Below, piece by piece: positions 36,109 through 46,509 of a DNA stretch of 64,000 nucleotides. Origin of the DNA: Leeuwenhoekiella palythoae (GTDB lineage: Bacteria; Bacteroidota; Bacteroidia; Flavobacteriales; Flavobacteriaceae); NCBI RefSeq assembly GCF_900130045.1, contig NZ_FQXT01000004.1, positions 124,001 to 188,000 of the forward strand. Direction: 5' to 3'. The notes beneath the pieces were generated by a model. The model saw only the letters and a list, made by a program, of their open reading frames with translations. It had not been told where the DNA came from and did not search any database. Made by a program: the position numbers and the translations under genes. How positions within the stretch are numbered: the stretch's first letter is position 1; each line of letters opens with the position of its first letter.

Positions 36109-37179
36109 ATGACCGTTTTTTTAGTACTTATTGTAATCATTCTTTTTGCTGTAGCAATATGGCAAATGAGTAAAATATATGCGCTTTCTAAAGGGAGTTC
36201 TGCAGAAGATACCCAAGATGTCGCAAATGGAAAGGATAACCGTATCAATGCCAAGTTGATGGTGATGTTTATGGTGTTTCTTTACTTCTTAATGTTCTAT
36301 TGCTTCTGGCATTACTCTAAATTCTATTTGCCTGAAGCTTCTTCCGCTCACGGTGGTAAGTACGATAACTTGATGTTTATCTCTATCGCCCTTATTATGG
36401 TGGTGCAGGTAATCACACAATTTCTATTACACTTTTTTGCTTATAAGTATAAAGGTGAAAAAGGAAAGCGAGCATTATTCTATGCAGATAATGATAAGTT
36501 AGAATTCATATGGACCATTATTCCGGTGATTGTTTTGGCTGGTTTAATTATCTACGGATTATTTACGTGGTCAGATATTATGAATTTTGAGGAAGACGAA
36601 GATGCACTTGTAGTTGAATTGTATGCACAACGCTTTAACTGGAAAGCGCGTTATGCTGGTGAAGACAACATTTTAGGAGATGCCAATGTTCGTTTTATCG
36701 AAGGTGTGAATCAATTGGGAATAGATCCTAGTGATGCTGATGGTAAAGACGATGTTGTGACTCAAGAACTGCATTTACCGGTAGGTCGTCAGGTGATTTT
36801 CAAACTTAGATCACAAGACGTTCTGCATTCTGCATATATGCCGCATTTTAGAGCGCAGATGAACGTTGTTCCCGGTATGATCACTCAGTTTTCATTCACT
36901 CCTACGGTGACTACCGAAGAGATCAGAGAGACTGAGTATATGCAGGATAAAATGCGTACTATTCAAGAGATACGTAAAGAAAAAAGTAAAGAATTAGTTG
37001 CTGCCGGAGAGCCTGCACTTGACTCTTATGATGAATTTGACTATTATTTACTTTGTAATAAGATTTGTGGAGCTAGCCACTATAATATGCAGATGAAGAT
37101 TATAGTTGAATCTCAAGAAGATTATGAAGCTTGGTTAGAAACCCAGAAAACTTTTGAAGCGAGCATAGCTCAGCAGTAA
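36109..37179 (+). CDS. coxB: Cytochrome c oxidase subunit II
   Basis: A 356-residue subunit II with two or three membrane helices in the first 150 residues and a periplasmic cupredoxin domain. The CuA site is CNKICGASHYNM (Cys316, Cys320, His324, Met327) with the first His ligand in VLHSAYMPHF. The usual Glu between the two Cys is Lys here; that ligand is a backbone carbonyl, so CuA should still form. It takes electrons from the Act complex or a cytochrome c and passes them to subunit I. Confidence 0.96.
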   Translation: MTVFLVLIVIILFAVAIWQMSKIYALSKGSSAEDTQDVANGKDNRINAKLMVMFMVFLYFLMFYCFWHYSKFYLPEASSAHGGKYDNLMFISIALIMVVQVITQFLLHFFAYKYKGEKGKRALFYADNDKLEFIWTIIPVIVLAGLIIYGLFTWSDIMNFEEDEDALVVELYAQRFNWKARYAGEDNILGDANVRFIEGVNQLGIDPSDADGKDDVVTQELHLPVGRQVIFKLRSQDVLHSAYMPHFRAQMNVVPGMITQFSFTPTVTTEEIRETEYMQDKMRTIQEIRKEKSKELVAAGEPALDSYDEFDYYLLCNKICGASHYNMQMKIIVESQEDYEAWLETQKTFEASIAQQ

Positions 37180-37204
37180 AATTGATTTTTAAAAGAAACT
37201 AGAT

Positions 37205-39049
37205 ATGTCAGCAAACGCAACAGCTTTTGAACATGCTCACGATGATCACGCACATCACGACGATCATGCGCACCACGATCATCACCAGACTTTTATAAGT
37301 AAATATATTTTTAGTACCGATCATAAAATGATCTCAAAGCAGTATTTAATTACTGGTTTGTTTATGGGGATCATCGGTATAGCAATGTCTATTCTTTTTA
37401 GAATTCAGCTTGCTTGGCCAGAGGAAAGTTTTACCATTTTTGAAATTTTCCTTGGAAAATGGGCTCCAGAAGGAGTTATGGATTCTAGTATCTACCTTTC
37501 ATTAGTTACCATTCACGGTACTATAATGGTATTCTTTGTACTTACCGCTGGCTTAAGTGGTACGTTCAGTAACCTTTTAATACCATTGCAAATTGGGGCA
37601 CGGGATATGGCTTCCGGTTTCTTGAATATGGTTTCTTATTGGTTATTCTTTTTGTCTGCTGTTATTATGTGCTCGTCTTTGTTTGTTGAGGCTGGCCCTG
37701 CTGCTGCAGGTTGGACGATTTATCCTCCATTGAGTGCTTTGCCTGAGTCTATATCTGCTGCAGGTACGGGTATGACCTTATGGCTAGTTTCAATGGCAGT
37801 TTTCATTGCTTCATCTTTATTAGGTTCTTTGAATTACGTAGTTACTGTAATTAATATGAGAACTAAGGGGATGTCAATGACCAGACTACCGCTTACAATC
37901 TGGGCATTTTTTGTGACCGCTATCATTGGTATTATATCTTTCCCGGTTTTATTATCGGCTGCGCTATTATTAATAATGGATAGAAGTTTTGGTACTTCTT
38001 TCTTCTTATCCGATATCTATATTGGTGGGGAAGTATTGCATAACTCAGGAGGTTCTCCCGTATTGTTTGAACACTTGTTCTGGTTCTTAGGTCACCCTGA
38101 AGTTTATATTGTATTACTTCCTGCATTGGGAATTTCGTCAGAAGTTATTGCTACAAATGCTCGTAAACCTATTTTTGGTTATCGCGCGATGATCGCATCG
38201 ATTCTTGCAATTGCTTTCTTATCTACAATTGTTTGGGGTCACCATATGTTTGTATCCGGAATGAACCCGTTCTTAGGTTCTGTATTTACCTTTACTACCT
38301 TATTGATCGCGATTCCTTCCGCAGTAAAAGCCTTTAACTATATTACTACGTTGTGGAAGGGTAATTTGCAGATGAACCCTGCTATGTTGTTCTCCATTGG
38401 TTTGGTGTCTACTTTTATCACCGGTGGTTTAACAGGTATTATTCTTGGAGATTCTACACTTGATATCAATGTTCACGATACGTATTTTGTTGTGGCTCAC
38501 TTCCACTTGGTAATGGGTATTTCTGCACTGTACGGTCTTTTTGCCGGAGTATATCACTGGTTCCCTAAAATGTTTGAAGGGCGTATGCTGAACAAGAATT
38601 TAGGTTACGTGCACTTTTGGGTTACAGCTATAGGTTCTTACGCTGTATTCTTCCCGATGCATTTCATTGGGATGGCAGGTTTACCAAGACGTTACTATTC
38701 AAACACAGCATTCCCGTACTTTGACGATCTTGCTGACGTAAACGTAATGATTACTATTGCTGCAATTGTAACCGCATCGGTTCAGCTAGTGTTCTTATAT
38801 AACTTCTTCTCTTCTATTTTCTATGGAAAGAAAGGTCCTAAGAACCCTTGGAAATCTAACACGCTAGAGTGGACTACAGAGTTGAAGCACATTCACGGAA
38901 ACTGGGAAGGTGAGATTCCATCTGTTTACCGTTGGTCTTATGATTATAGTAAGTTGAACGAAGATGAGACTGATTATGTAATTCCTGGTCAGGATTTCGT
39001 TCCTCAGAATGTACCCCTTCAGCCAAATGAAGAAGAAATGAATCACTAA
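37205..39049 (+). CDS. coxA: Cytochrome c oxidase subunit I
   Basis: A 614-residue haem-copper oxidase subunit I with about twelve membrane helices. The haem a/a3 and CuB ligands are in VTIHGTIMVF, WFLGHPEVY (the His-Tyr crosslink), GHHMF and VAHFHLVMG. An extra cytoplasmic N-terminus is strikingly His/Asp-rich (HAHDDHAHHDDHAHHDHH, about residues 10-28). It reduces oxygen to water and pumps protons. Last gene of the act-cox operon, followed by a terminator. Confidence 0.97.
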   Translation: MSANATAFEHAHDDHAHHDDHAHHDHHQTFISKYIFSTDHKMISKQYLITGLFMGIIGIAMSILFRIQLAWPEESFTIFEIFLGKWAPEGVMDSSIYLSLVTIHGTIMVFFVLTAGLSGTFSNLLIPLQIGARDMASGFLNMVSYWLFFLSAVIMCSSLFVEAGPAAAGWTIYPPLSALPESISAAGTGMTLWLVSMAVFIASSLLGSLNYVVTVINMRTKGMSMTRLPLTIWAFFVTAIIGIISFPVLLSAALLLIMDRSFGTSFFLSDIYIGGEVLHNSGGSPVLFEHLFWFLGHPEVYIVLLPALGISSEVIATNARKPIFGYRAMIASILAIAFLSTIVWGHHMFVSGMNPFLGSVFTFTTLLIAIPSAVKAFNYITTLWKGNLQMNPAMLFSIGLVSTFITGGLTGIILGDSTLDINVHDTYFVVAHFHLVMGISALYGLFAGVYHWFPKMFEGRMLNKNLGYVHFWVTAIGSYAVFFPMHFIGMAGLPRRYYSNTAFPYFDDLADVNVMITIAAIVTASVQLVFLYNFFSSIFYGKKGPKNPWKSNTLEWTTELKHIHGNWEGEIPSVYRWSYDYSKLNEDETDYVIPGQDFVPQNVPLQPNEEEMNH

Positions 39050-39069
39050 ATGATTCTTTATAAATATTC

Positions 39070-39097
39070 AAAAGCCCGCAATTTGCGGGCTTTTTTA
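39070..39097 (+). terminator. Terminator of the act-cox operon
   Basis: An 11-bp stem (39070-39080 with 39084-39094) with a three-base loop, ending in a T-run, 20 bases after the coxA stop. Confidence 0.92.
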
Positions 39098-39135
39098 TTA
39101 GAGGAGCCTGAAGTAATCTGTGCACTCCTATTTAG

Positions 39136-39143
39136 TATCTTTA
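39136..39143 (+). promoter_or_regulatory. Candidate -7 element overlapping the ruvB start region
   Basis: TATCTTTA is one base off TAnnTTTG and ends only four bases before the ruvB ATG, so a transcript from it would be leaderless or nearly so. If it is used, this explains the absence of a ribosome-binding site. Confidence 0.35.
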
Positions 39144-39147
39144 CCTT

Positions 39148-40170
39148 ATGAATGAGCATTTAGATCCCACCGGAGAAGGGTTTTCTCACGAAGAATACGA
39201 TATAGAGCGTGCGTTGAGACCGCTTAGTTTTGATGACTTTACGGGTCAAGAACAGGTTATTGAAAACCTTGAAGTCTTTGTGCAGGCAGCTAATGGTAGA
39301 GGAGAAGCCCTAGATCATACTTTATTTCACGGGCCTCCGGGTTTAGGAAAAACCACTTTGGCTAACATTCTAGCCAACGAATTGGGGGTGAATATTAAAG
39401 TTACTTCGGGGCCGGTTTTAGATAAGCCGGGCGATTTAGCCGGATTATTGACCAACCTTGAAGAACGCGATGTTTTATTTATAGATGAAATACACCGCTT
39501 AAGTCCGATTGTTGAAGAGTATTTATATTCCGCAATGGAAGACTTCAAGATCGATATTATGATCGAAAGCGGACCCAATGCGCGTACGGTCCAAATCACT
39601 TTAAATCCATTTACGCTCATTGGCGCAACCACACGTTCCGGGTTGTTGACAGCTCCTATGCGAGCCCGTTTTGGGATCTCTTCAAGACTACAATATTATA
39701 ACACCGAATTACTGACTACCATCGTTCAGCGTAGTGCCGAAATTTTAAGAGTACCCATTGATATGGAAGCTGCAATTGAGATTGCAGGTAGAAGTAGAGG
39801 TACGCCACGTATAGCGAATGCATTACTGAGAAGGGTGCGGGATTTTGCTCAAATAAAAGGTAACGGAACTATTGACATCGAGATCGCTCGTTTTGGCTTA
39901 AAGGCACTTAACGTAGATGCGCACGGTTTGGATGAAATGGATAATAAAATCCTGGCTACCATCATTGATAAATTTAAAGGAGGACCGGTTGGGATCACTA
40001 CCCTTGCAACCGCAGTTTCTGAAAGTGCAGAAACTATTGAAGAGGTGTATGAACCTTTTTTAATTCAGCAAGGTTTTATTGTAAGAACACCACGTGGTAG
40101 AGAAGTTACTGAAGCGGCCTATACGCATTTGAATAGGGTAAAAGGTCCTATTCAGGGCGGGTTGTTTTAA
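39148..40170 (+). CDS. ruvB: Holliday junction branch-migration helicase RuvB
   Basis: A 340-residue AAA+ helicase that drives branch migration of Holliday junctions with RuvA. Walker [11 protein letters not shown], Walker [10 protein letters not shown], sensor 1 GATTRSGLL and the arginine-finger region [11 protein letters not shown] are clear. The C-terminal winged helix includes [19 protein letters not shown]. RuvA is encoded separately at 46.5 kb. It may be co-transcribed with the P450 gene that begins 11 bases downstream. Confidence 0.97.
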   Translation: MNEHLDPTGEGFSHEEYDIERALRPLSFDDFTGQEQVIENLEVFVQAANGRGEALDHTLFHGPPGLGKTTLANILANELGVNIKVTSGPVLDKPGDLAGLLTNLEERDVLFIDEIHRLSPIVEEYLYSAMEDFKIDIMIESGPNARTVQITLNPFTLIGATTRSGLLTAPMRARFGISSRLQYYNTELLTTIVQRSAEILRVPIDMEAAIEIAGRSRGTPRIANALLRRVRDFAQIKGNGTIDIEIARFGLKALNVDAHGLDEMDNKILATIIDKFKGGPVGITTLATAVSESAETIEEVYEPFLIQQGFIVRTPRGREVTEAAYTHLNRVKGPIQGGLF

Positions 40171-40181
40171 TATCGGAAGTT

Positions 40182-41513
40182 ATGGCTAAGCCTTTTCCTA
40201 AAGTTTCCATGATTCAGTTTTTAAGATCGGCTTTGTCCATTTTGAAAAACCCGTTACCTTTTCATAAACGGAATTTTGAGGCCAAAGGCGATACGTTTCG
40301 GTTGAAGATCGGTTTTTCCAGAAGCGTTCTTTTTTCAAGGGATGCCCGTTTTGCTCAGCACGCGCTTCAGAAAAATCAAAAAAACTATCAGAAGTCTCCT
40401 ATTCAAACGAAAGATCTTGCAAAATATGTGGGTCGTGGATTATTAACTGCAAATGGAGAGCATTGGGCAAAACAGCGCAAACTCATTCAGCCGGCATTTC
40501 ATAAAAAAACGATACACGGTTTACTTCATAAAATAGATGAAGTTATTCAGAAGGAACTTAGTAAAATAGAGTCGGATAAAACCTTTGATATTTTTCCGAT
40601 ATTTAATGATCTGGCGTTTAACACGGTTGTACAGGCGTTATTTAGCAATGTGATTGATCAGCAAGACATTAACAGATTGCAAAATATTACAGAACGCAAT
40701 CAGCGTATGATGGTCAAAGAATTGCGACAGCCGTATTTAAACTGGTGGTTTCAACTTTCAGGAGCCTTAAAAAAAGCACTAAATGAATCCCTAGAAGCAC
40801 GGCAAATCTTAAGTAAACTTATCGATGCGCGTATTGCGAGCGAAACCCGTCACGATGATTTACTTGATATGCTGCTCGATGCACGATATGAGGATGACAC
40901 GCCTATGAGTCGGGAGCAACTTATAGATGAGATTTTAATACTTTTCATTGCGGGGCACGAGACTACTTCAAACGCCTTGACTTTTACGGCGGCTCTTTTA
41001 GCCCGAGATCCTAAAATACAAGAAAAGCTTTATGTCGAAGCACTCCAAGCTCAACAAGAATCTGATCTCTTAGACAAAATCAAAAAGTTGACCTATACTA
41101 ATCAAGTGATCAACGAAGCCATGCGGTTGTATCCGCCGGCCTATTTTATTGATCGCATAAGTATTGAAAATGATCAATTTGAAGAATTTGAGATTGAAGC
41201 AGGGACCAATATTTTATTTTCCATTTTTGAAATTCATAGGCACACCGATTTTTGGGAGCGGCCTGACACATTCAACCCGGATCGTTTTGCTGACGATAGC
41301 TTAAAATATTCTCCATATTACTATCCATTTGGGGCTGGGCCACGTATGTGTATCGGTAATCATTTCGCGATGTATGAGATGGTTTTGACGGTAAGTCAGT
41401 TAATGTGCAAGTTCAAGATTCAAGAAGAAGCATCTCCAATCGCTATAAATCCGTTGATCACATTAAAACCCAAAGACGTTTTGCTCACCTTTATACCTAG
41501 AGATCGTGAATAA
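40182..41513 (+). CDS. Cytochrome P450
   Basis: A 443-residue soluble P450 monooxygenase. The haem-binding loop is [14 protein letters not shown] with the Cys390 thiolate ligand; the I-helix oxygen-activation motif is [12 protein letters not shown], and the K-helix has NEAMRLYPP. No membrane anchor or signal peptide is seen and no redox partner gene is nearby, so reductant and substrate are unknown. Its 3' end overlaps queG by eight bases. It is in a ruvB-P450-queG run, an unexpected pairing for a catabolic P450. Confidence 0.94.
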   Translation: MAKPFPKVSMIQFLRSALSILKNPLPFHKRNFEAKGDTFRLKIGFSRSVLFSRDARFAQHALQKNQKNYQKSPIQTKDLAKYVGRGLLTANGEHWAKQRKLIQPAFHKKTIHGLLHKIDEVIQKELSKIESDKTFDIFPIFNDLAFNTVVQALFSNVIDQQDINRLQNITERNQRMMVKELRQPYLNWWFQLSGALKKALNESLEARQILSKLIDARIASETRHDDLLDMLLDARYEDDTPMSREQLIDEILILFIAGHETTSNALTFTAALLARDPKIQEKLYVEALQAQQESDLLDKIKKLTYTNQVINEAMRLYPPAYFIDRISIENDQFEEFEIEAGTNILFSIFEIHRHTDFWERPDTFNPDRFADDSLKYSPYYYPFGAGPRMCIGNHFAMYEMVLTVSQLMCKFKIQEEASPIAINPLITLKPKDVLLTFIPRDRE

Positions 41514-42447
41514 CACCAAAGCTAAACATACCGCCTGGATCAAAGCTAAAGCTAAGGAGTTGGGCTTTATGAGTTGTGGTGTTTCTAAGGCTGGCTTTCT
41601 TGAGCAAGAAGCGCCACGTCTTGAAGATTGGTTGAATAAAAATCGAAATGGCGAAATGCACTATATGGAAAACCATTTTGATAAACGCTTAGACCCTACG
41701 TTGCTAGTTCCCGGAGCGAAGAGTGTGGTTTCGTTACTACTGAATTATTATCCTGAAGAAACCCAGCGAGAAGATTCGTATAAGATATCTAAGTATGCTT
41801 ACGGAACAGATTATCACTTTGTGATCAAGGATAAGCTGAAGGAATTCCTTGAAGCGATCAGAGCGCATATTGGAGAGGTAGATGGTAGAGCTTTTGTAGA
41901 TTCGGCTCCTGTAATGGATAAAGCCTGGGCGGCAAAAAGTGGTCTGGGATGGGTAGGAAAAAACAGTAACCTATTGACCAAACAAGTGGGTTCGTTCTTT
42001 TTTATTGCCGAATTGATTATTGATCTCGAGTTAGAATACGATACTCCGGTTACTGATCATTGCGGTTCTTGTACAGCTTGTATTGATGCGTGTCCTACAC
42101 AAGCGATTGTAGATCCTTATGTGGTTGATGGCAGTAAATGCATCAGCTATTTTACGATCGAATTAAAAAATGAGATTCCTGATTATGCTAAAGGTAAGAT
42201 GGACGACTGGATGTTTGGGTGTGATGTATGTCAGGATGTATGCCCGTGGAACCGGTTTTCAAAACCCCATAACGAACCCTTATTTAATCCCAAACCCGAG
42301 TTGCTTCAGTATTCTAAAAAGGAATGGAAAGAACTAACCCAAGAGGTTTTTTCAGAAATTTTCAAAAAGTCTCCGGTCAAGCGTACAAAGTTTAGCGGCT
42401 TAAAGCGGAATATTGATTTCTTAGAGGACATCAAAGATCCTGAGTGA
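41506..42447 (+). CDS. queG: Epoxyqueuosine reductase QueG
   Basis: A 313-residue cobalamin-dependent reductase that converts epoxyqueuosine to queuosine in tRNA, the last step of Q-base synthesis. Two 4Fe-4S motifs are present: [16 protein letters not shown] and [13 protein letters not shown]. The family segment [24 protein letters not shown] binds the cofactor. A GTG start at 41506 overlaps the P450 coding sequence. The enzyme modifies wobble bases of tRNAs for Tyr, His, Asn and Asp. Confidence 0.95.
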   Translation: MNNTKAKHTAWIKAKAKELGFMSCGVSKAGFLEQEAPRLEDWLNKNRNGEMHYMENHFDKRLDPTLLVPGAKSVVSLLLNYYPEETQREDSYKISKYAYGTDYHFVIKDKLKEFLEAIRAHIGEVDGRAFVDSAPVMDKAWAAKSGLGWVGKNSNLLTKQVGSFFFIAELIIDLELEYDTPVTDHCGSCTACIDACPTQAIVDPYVVDGSKCISYFTIELKNEIPDYAKGKMDDWMFGCDVCQDVCPWNRFSKPHNEPLFNPKPELLQYSKKEWKELTQEVFSEIFKKSPVKRTKFSGLKRNIDFLEDIKDPE

Positions 42448-42475
42448 GATTTATTTTCTACAGTGCTTACTAAGT

Positions 42476-42483
42476 TATTTTTG
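42476..42483 (+). promoter_or_regulatory. Candidate -7 element of the MFS transporter gene
   Basis: TATTTTTG matches TAnnTTTG and lies about 58 bases before the start codon; no TTTG at -33 was found. Confidence 0.45.
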
Positions 42484-42541
42484 TATTTTATATCGTAATA
42501 TTATTAATTGCTAATCGAAAACGTTTGAAATTTGTGCTATT

Positions 42542-44020
42542 ATGAATAAAGTATTGTATACCCTAAAAAAGCCTAATCTTTCTTTTTGGCAAATATGGAA
42601 TATGAATGTTGGGTTTTTTGGTATTCAATTCAGTTTTGGACTGCAACAAACTGCTATAAATCCTATATTTTCCTTTTTAGGAGCAGATCACGCAGATTTG
42701 CCGCTGCTTAATCTTGCGGGGCCTGTTACCGGTTTGTTGATTCAGCCTATCATTGGGGCGATTTCAGACAAAACCTGGTTGCCTAAATGGGGAGGTCGCA
42801 GAAAGCCGTTTTTTCTCATAGGGGCTATTTTGGGAAGCTTATGTCTGTTTGCCTTTCCGTATAGTCCAGAGTTGTGGTTTGCTGTTGGTTTATTATGGAT
42901 TCTTGATGTTGGGAATAACACCGCGATGGAGCCTTATAGGGCTTTTGTAGGAGATAAGCTTAATGATGACCAGTTAACCTTTGGTTATCAAATGCAGAGC
43001 CTTTTTGTTGGTGCAGGGATCACGATCGCTAATTTCTCGCTTTTTCTGTTTCAAGATTGGTTTGGCTCGTCTGCAGAGCAAAGTGCTGCATTGTGCTCTA
43101 CAGCGACAGAAACCGTTTCTAATATTCCTACTTGGGTGTACTACAGCTTTTTTCTTGGTGCAATAGCTTCGGTGTTAACGATTAGCTGGTCGGTCTGGAA
43201 AACTACTGAAATTCCTCCGTCAGATGAAGCTTTAGCTGCTTTAAAAAAGGAAAAAAGAGATTCAACCTTTTTACAGCGTATTCAAGAACCTTTTGCTGAG
43301 ATCATCGGGGCTATTGGTAATATGCCTTCGATGCTAAAAAAACTAGCTGCCGTTTATTTCTTTCAGTGGTATGCGCTATTTGTGTACTGGCAATTTGTAA
43401 CGCCTATGCTACGCAATAGTATTTATGGCTTGACCAATGAAGATAATCAGCGTTTTGAGGCAATTATGGAAGCTTGTAAGTCGGGCGGAACCGTAGGTAC
43501 AGGGGATACTGCTTTCGCTCAAAATTTTCAGATGGTCTCAGAGCAAGCCTTAGCACAGACCGGTTTAATGAACGGAACCTACAATTTTGTGACGATGATC
43601 GTGGCGCTGGCTCTAGTTCCTTTTGCTAAAAAATACGGTTCTCGTAATGTTTATGTATTGAGTTTAGTCTTTACCGGAATTGCCTTATTAAGTATGCCGT
43701 TCATCACAAATGAATATGCACTTCTTATCCCAATGGTCCTTTTTGGTATTGGTTGGGCTGCAATGATGGGTATTCCTTATGCGATGGTTTCTAAAGTGAT
43801 TCCTGAAGAAAAACGAGGAGTGTATATGGGAATCGTAAATATGATGATCGTGATTCCTATGTTGATACAAACGGTTACGTTTGGTCCTATTATTAAAAAT
43901 CTTCTTGGTGATAATGCGGTAAACGCGATCCTTTTTGGTGGTGTGTTTTTTATCATTGCGGCGCTTTTAGCACTGCGTCTCAAAAAGAGCTATTCGTCTG
44001 ATGAGATCAAATTGCGCTAA
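42542..44020 (+). CDS. MFS transporter, sugar-type (SLC45/GPH-like)
   Basis: A 492-residue major-facilitator transporter with twelve membrane helices. The N-terminal SFGLQQTAINPIFSFLGAD and the loop SDKTWLPKWGGRRKPFFLIG match sugar:cation symporters related to sucrose and maltose carriers. A periplasmic insert rich in charged and Ala residues lies around 290-345 (EACKSGGTVGTGDTAFAQNF). It probably imports a disaccharide with protons or sodium. No sugar enzymes flank it, so the substrate is open. Confidence 0.88.
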   Translation: MNKVLYTLKKPNLSFWQIWNMNVGFFGIQFSFGLQQTAINPIFSFLGADHADLPLLNLAGPVTGLLIQPIIGAISDKTWLPKWGGRRKPFFLIGAILGSLCLFAFPYSPELWFAVGLLWILDVGNNTAMEPYRAFVGDKLNDDQLTFGYQMQSLFVGAGITIANFSLFLFQDWFGSSAEQSAALCSTATETVSNIPTWVYYSFFLGAIASVLTISWSVWKTTEIPPSDEALAALKKEKRDSTFLQRIQEPFAEIIGAIGNMPSMLKKLAAVYFFQWYALFVYWQFVTPMLRNSIYGLTNEDNQRFEAIMEACKSGGTVGTGDTAFAQNFQMVSEQALAQTGLMNGTYNFVTMIVALALVPFAKKYGSRNVYVLSLVFTGIALLSMPFITNEYALLIPMVLFGIGWAAMMGIPYAMVSKVIPEEKRGVYMGIVNMMIVIPMLIQTVTFGPIIKNLLGDNAVNAILFGGVFFIIAALLALRLKKSYSSDEIKLR

Positions 44021-44095
44021 GCGTTAAAATTTTGATACTGTCAAAATTGCGGCAAGGAAACCTTGATATTTCTTAGGGTGATTCAATAATAGGCT

Positions 44096-44103
44096 TACTT
44101 TTG
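44096..44103 (+). promoter_or_regulatory. Candidate -7 element of the malic enzyme gene
   Basis: TACTTTTG matches TAnnTTTG about 24 bases before the maeB start codon. No good -33 element. Confidence 0.5.
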
Positions 44104-44126
44104 TACTACTAGCAAACACTTAAATT

Positions 44127-46436
44127 ATGAGTAAAGAAAGTAAGCGCCGTGAGGCTTTAGTATACCATGCCAAACCAAAGCCAGGTAAAATTGCGGTTGT
44201 ACCTACTAAAAAATATTCTTCACAAAGAGATTTGTCGTTAGCCTATTCTCCTGGGGTTGCAGAGCCTTGTCTGGAGATCGAAAAAGACAAAGAGAACGCA
44301 TATAAATATACAGCCAAAGGAAATCTAGTTGCTGTGATTTCTAACGGAACAGCCGTTTTAGGTTTGGGCGATATTGGTCCTGAAGCTTCAAAACCGGTGA
44401 TGGAAGGGAAAGGTCTTCTGTTTAAAATTTTTGCAGGAATTGACGTTTTTGATATAGAAGTTGATACTAAAGATGTAGATGCTTTTATTGAAACCGTAAA
44501 AAATATTGCACCAACCTTTGGTGGAATTAACTTAGAAGATATCAAAGCTCCTGAAGCTTTTGAAATCGAACGTCGTTTAAAAGAAGAGCTTGATATTCCG
44601 GTAATGCATGATGATCAGCACGGTACCGCCATCATTTCTGCGGCAGCGTTATTAAATGCGGTCGAACTTACTAATAGAAAGATGGAAGACATTCGCATTG
44701 TGGTAAGTGGTGCGGGTGCTGCAGCGGTTTCTTGTACGCGGCTTTATAAAGCATTTGGAGCAAAAGCAGAAAATATAGTGATGCTTGACAGTAAAGGGGT
44801 GATACGTAGCGATCGTGCAAACCTTACGGTGGAAAAAGCTGAGTTTGCGTCTGATCGTAAAATTGATACACTCTCAGAAGCTATGGTTGATGCAGATGTG
44901 TTTATCGGGTTATCCATTGCAGATATTGTTTCGCCAGAAATGCTTCAATCTATGGCGCCTAATGCGATCGTATTTGCCATGGCAAATCCAAATCCGGAGA
45001 TCGATTATAACCTTGCTATGGACACCCGCGACGATATCATAATGGCAACAGGAAGATCTGACCATCCTAACCAAGTGAATAATGTACTTGGTTTCCCATT
45101 TATTTTTAGAGGAGCGCTTGACGTACGGGCAACAAAGATCAATGAAGAAATGAAAATGGCCGCGGTAAAAGCCTTAGCCGAACTCGCTAAAGAATCGGTG
45201 CCTGAACAGGTGAATATAGCCTATGGCGAAACCCGATTGAATTTTGGTAGTGATTATATTATACCAAAGCCTTTTGACCCAAGATTGATTGCAAAGGTTC
45301 CGCCGGCGGTTGCAAAAGCCGCGATGGATAGTGGCGTAGCCCGTGAACCTATTACGGATTGGGTGAAATATGAAGACGAACTGCACGAGCGTATGGGCTC
45401 AGATAATAAAATTGTACGTCTTATACTCAACCGTGCGAAAACAGAGCCTAAGCGTATTGTATATGCTGAAGCAGATCAACTAGATGTTCTAAAAGCAGCA
45501 CAAATCATTCACGATGAAGGTATAGGTGTGCCGGTATTGTTAGGAAATCGCGAGACCATTATTGAGCTTATGGAAGAGCTTGATTTTGATGCAGATGTGC
45601 AAATCATAGATCCTAAAACTCCTGAAGAAAAACCGAAGCTTAACGAGTATGCTCAGATTTACTGGCAAGAGCGCAAGCGCAAAGGGGTTACACTCTATGA
45701 TGCGCAGCGTTTATTGAGGCAGCGTAATTATTATGCATCTATGATGGTGAAGCAAGGGGATGTTGATGCGATGATCACAGGATACAGCAGTAGTTATCCT
45801 TCGGCGGTAAAGCCGGTTCTTGAAGTAATTGGTTCGGCGCCTAATGTTCAGAAAGTAGCTGCGGCCAACTTGATGAACACCAGTCGTGGGCCTTTATTCT
45901 TAGCAGATACTTCCATCAATATTGAACCCACCGCGAAAGAATTGGCAAAAATCGCATTGATGACAGCGCGTACGGTGCGTCTCTTTGGGATGGAGCCGGT
46001 AATTGCTATGATCTCGTATTCTAACTTTGGATCTTCAAAAAATCCGCAGGCAGATAAGGTGCGCGAAGCGGTTTCCTACTTACATAAATATTACCCTGAT
46101 CTCGCAGTTGATGGTGAGGTGCAAGCAGATTTCGCTCTTAATGCAGAAATGTTGAAGAGTAAATTTCCATTCTCAAAACTAGCAGGGAAAAAGGTGAACA
46201 CTTTTGTTTTCTCCAATATCGATTCAGCCAACATTATGTACAAAATGGTTAAAGAATTGAACAATGCTGATAATATTGGGCCTATTATGATGGGGATGAA
46301 CAAACCGGTTCACGTATTGCAACTGGGAGCCAGTGTAGATGAGATCGTCAATATGTCTGCTGTTGCCGTAATTGACGCGCAGCAGAAAGGAAAAAAGCTT
46401 CAGGAAGAATTATTAGGAGAAGCAAATAAAGCATAA
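44127..46436 (+). CDS. maeB: NADP-dependent malic enzyme with phosphotransacetylase-like tail
   Basis: A 769-residue MaeB. The N-terminal part (about 1-430) is the malic enzyme: YSPGVAEPC, MEGKGLLFKIFAGIDVFDIE, VMHDDQHGTA and the NAD(P)-binding GAGAAAVSCTRL. The C-terminal part (about 430-769) resembles phosphate acetyltransferase and usually has a regulatory role. It decarboxylates malate to pyruvate and makes NADPH. It is a single transcription unit between the MFS gene and ruvA. Confidence 0.96.
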   Translation: MSKESKRREALVYHAKPKPGKIAVVPTKKYSSQRDLSLAYSPGVAEPCLEIEKDKENAYKYTAKGNLVAVISNGTAVLGLGDIGPEASKPVMEGKGLLFKIFAGIDVFDIEVDTKDVDAFIETVKNIAPTFGGINLEDIKAPEAFEIERRLKEELDIPVMHDDQHGTAIISAAALLNAVELTNRKMEDIRIVVSGAGAAAVSCTRLYKAFGAKAENIVMLDSKGVIRSDRANLTVEKAEFASDRKIDTLSEAMVDADVFIGLSIADIVSPEMLQSMAPNAIVFAMANPNPEIDYNLAMDTRDDIIMATGRSDHPNQVNNVLGFPFIFRGALDVRATKINEEMKMAAVKALAELAKESVPEQVNIAYGETRLNFGSDYIIPKPFDPRLIAKVPPAVAKAAMDSGVAREPITDWVKYEDELHERMGSDNKIVRLILNRAKTEPKRIVYAEADQLDVLKAAQIIHDEGIGVPVLLGNRETIIELMEELDFDADVQIIDPKTPEEKPKLNEYAQIYWQERKRKGVTLYDAQRLLRQRNYYASMMVKQGDVDAMITGYSSSYPSAVKPVLEVIGSAPNVQKVAAANLMNTSRGPLFLADTSINIEPTAKELAKIALMTARTVRLFGMEPVIAMISYSNFGSSKNPQADKVREAVSYLHKYYPDLAVDGEVQADFALNAEMLKSKFPFSKLAGKKVNTFVFSNIDSANIMYKMVKELNNADNIGPIMMGMNKPVHVLQLGASVDEIVNMSAVAVIDAQQKGKKLQEELLGEANKA

Positions 46437-46454
46437 AACCAAGATAGAACAGGC

Positions 46455-46486
46455 TTTAGGTGTGTTGATTAATTTTAATACATTTG
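46455..46486 (+). promoter_or_regulatory. Promoter of ruvA-sprA-gcvH
   Basis: TTTA at 46455-46458, a 20-base spacer and TACATTTG at 46479-46486 is a near-consensus Bacteroidota promoter (only the last base of TTTG differs). Transcription should start about 17 bases before ruvA. Confidence 0.65.
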
Positions 46487-46509
46487 AAGCCTTAACCTTT
46501 TATTAGCAG

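Noticed and set aside
44021-44070. Terminator after the MFS transporter
   Set aside because: An A/T-only inverted repeat (AATTTTGA with TCAAAATT) is present but has no T-run, so it is not convincing.
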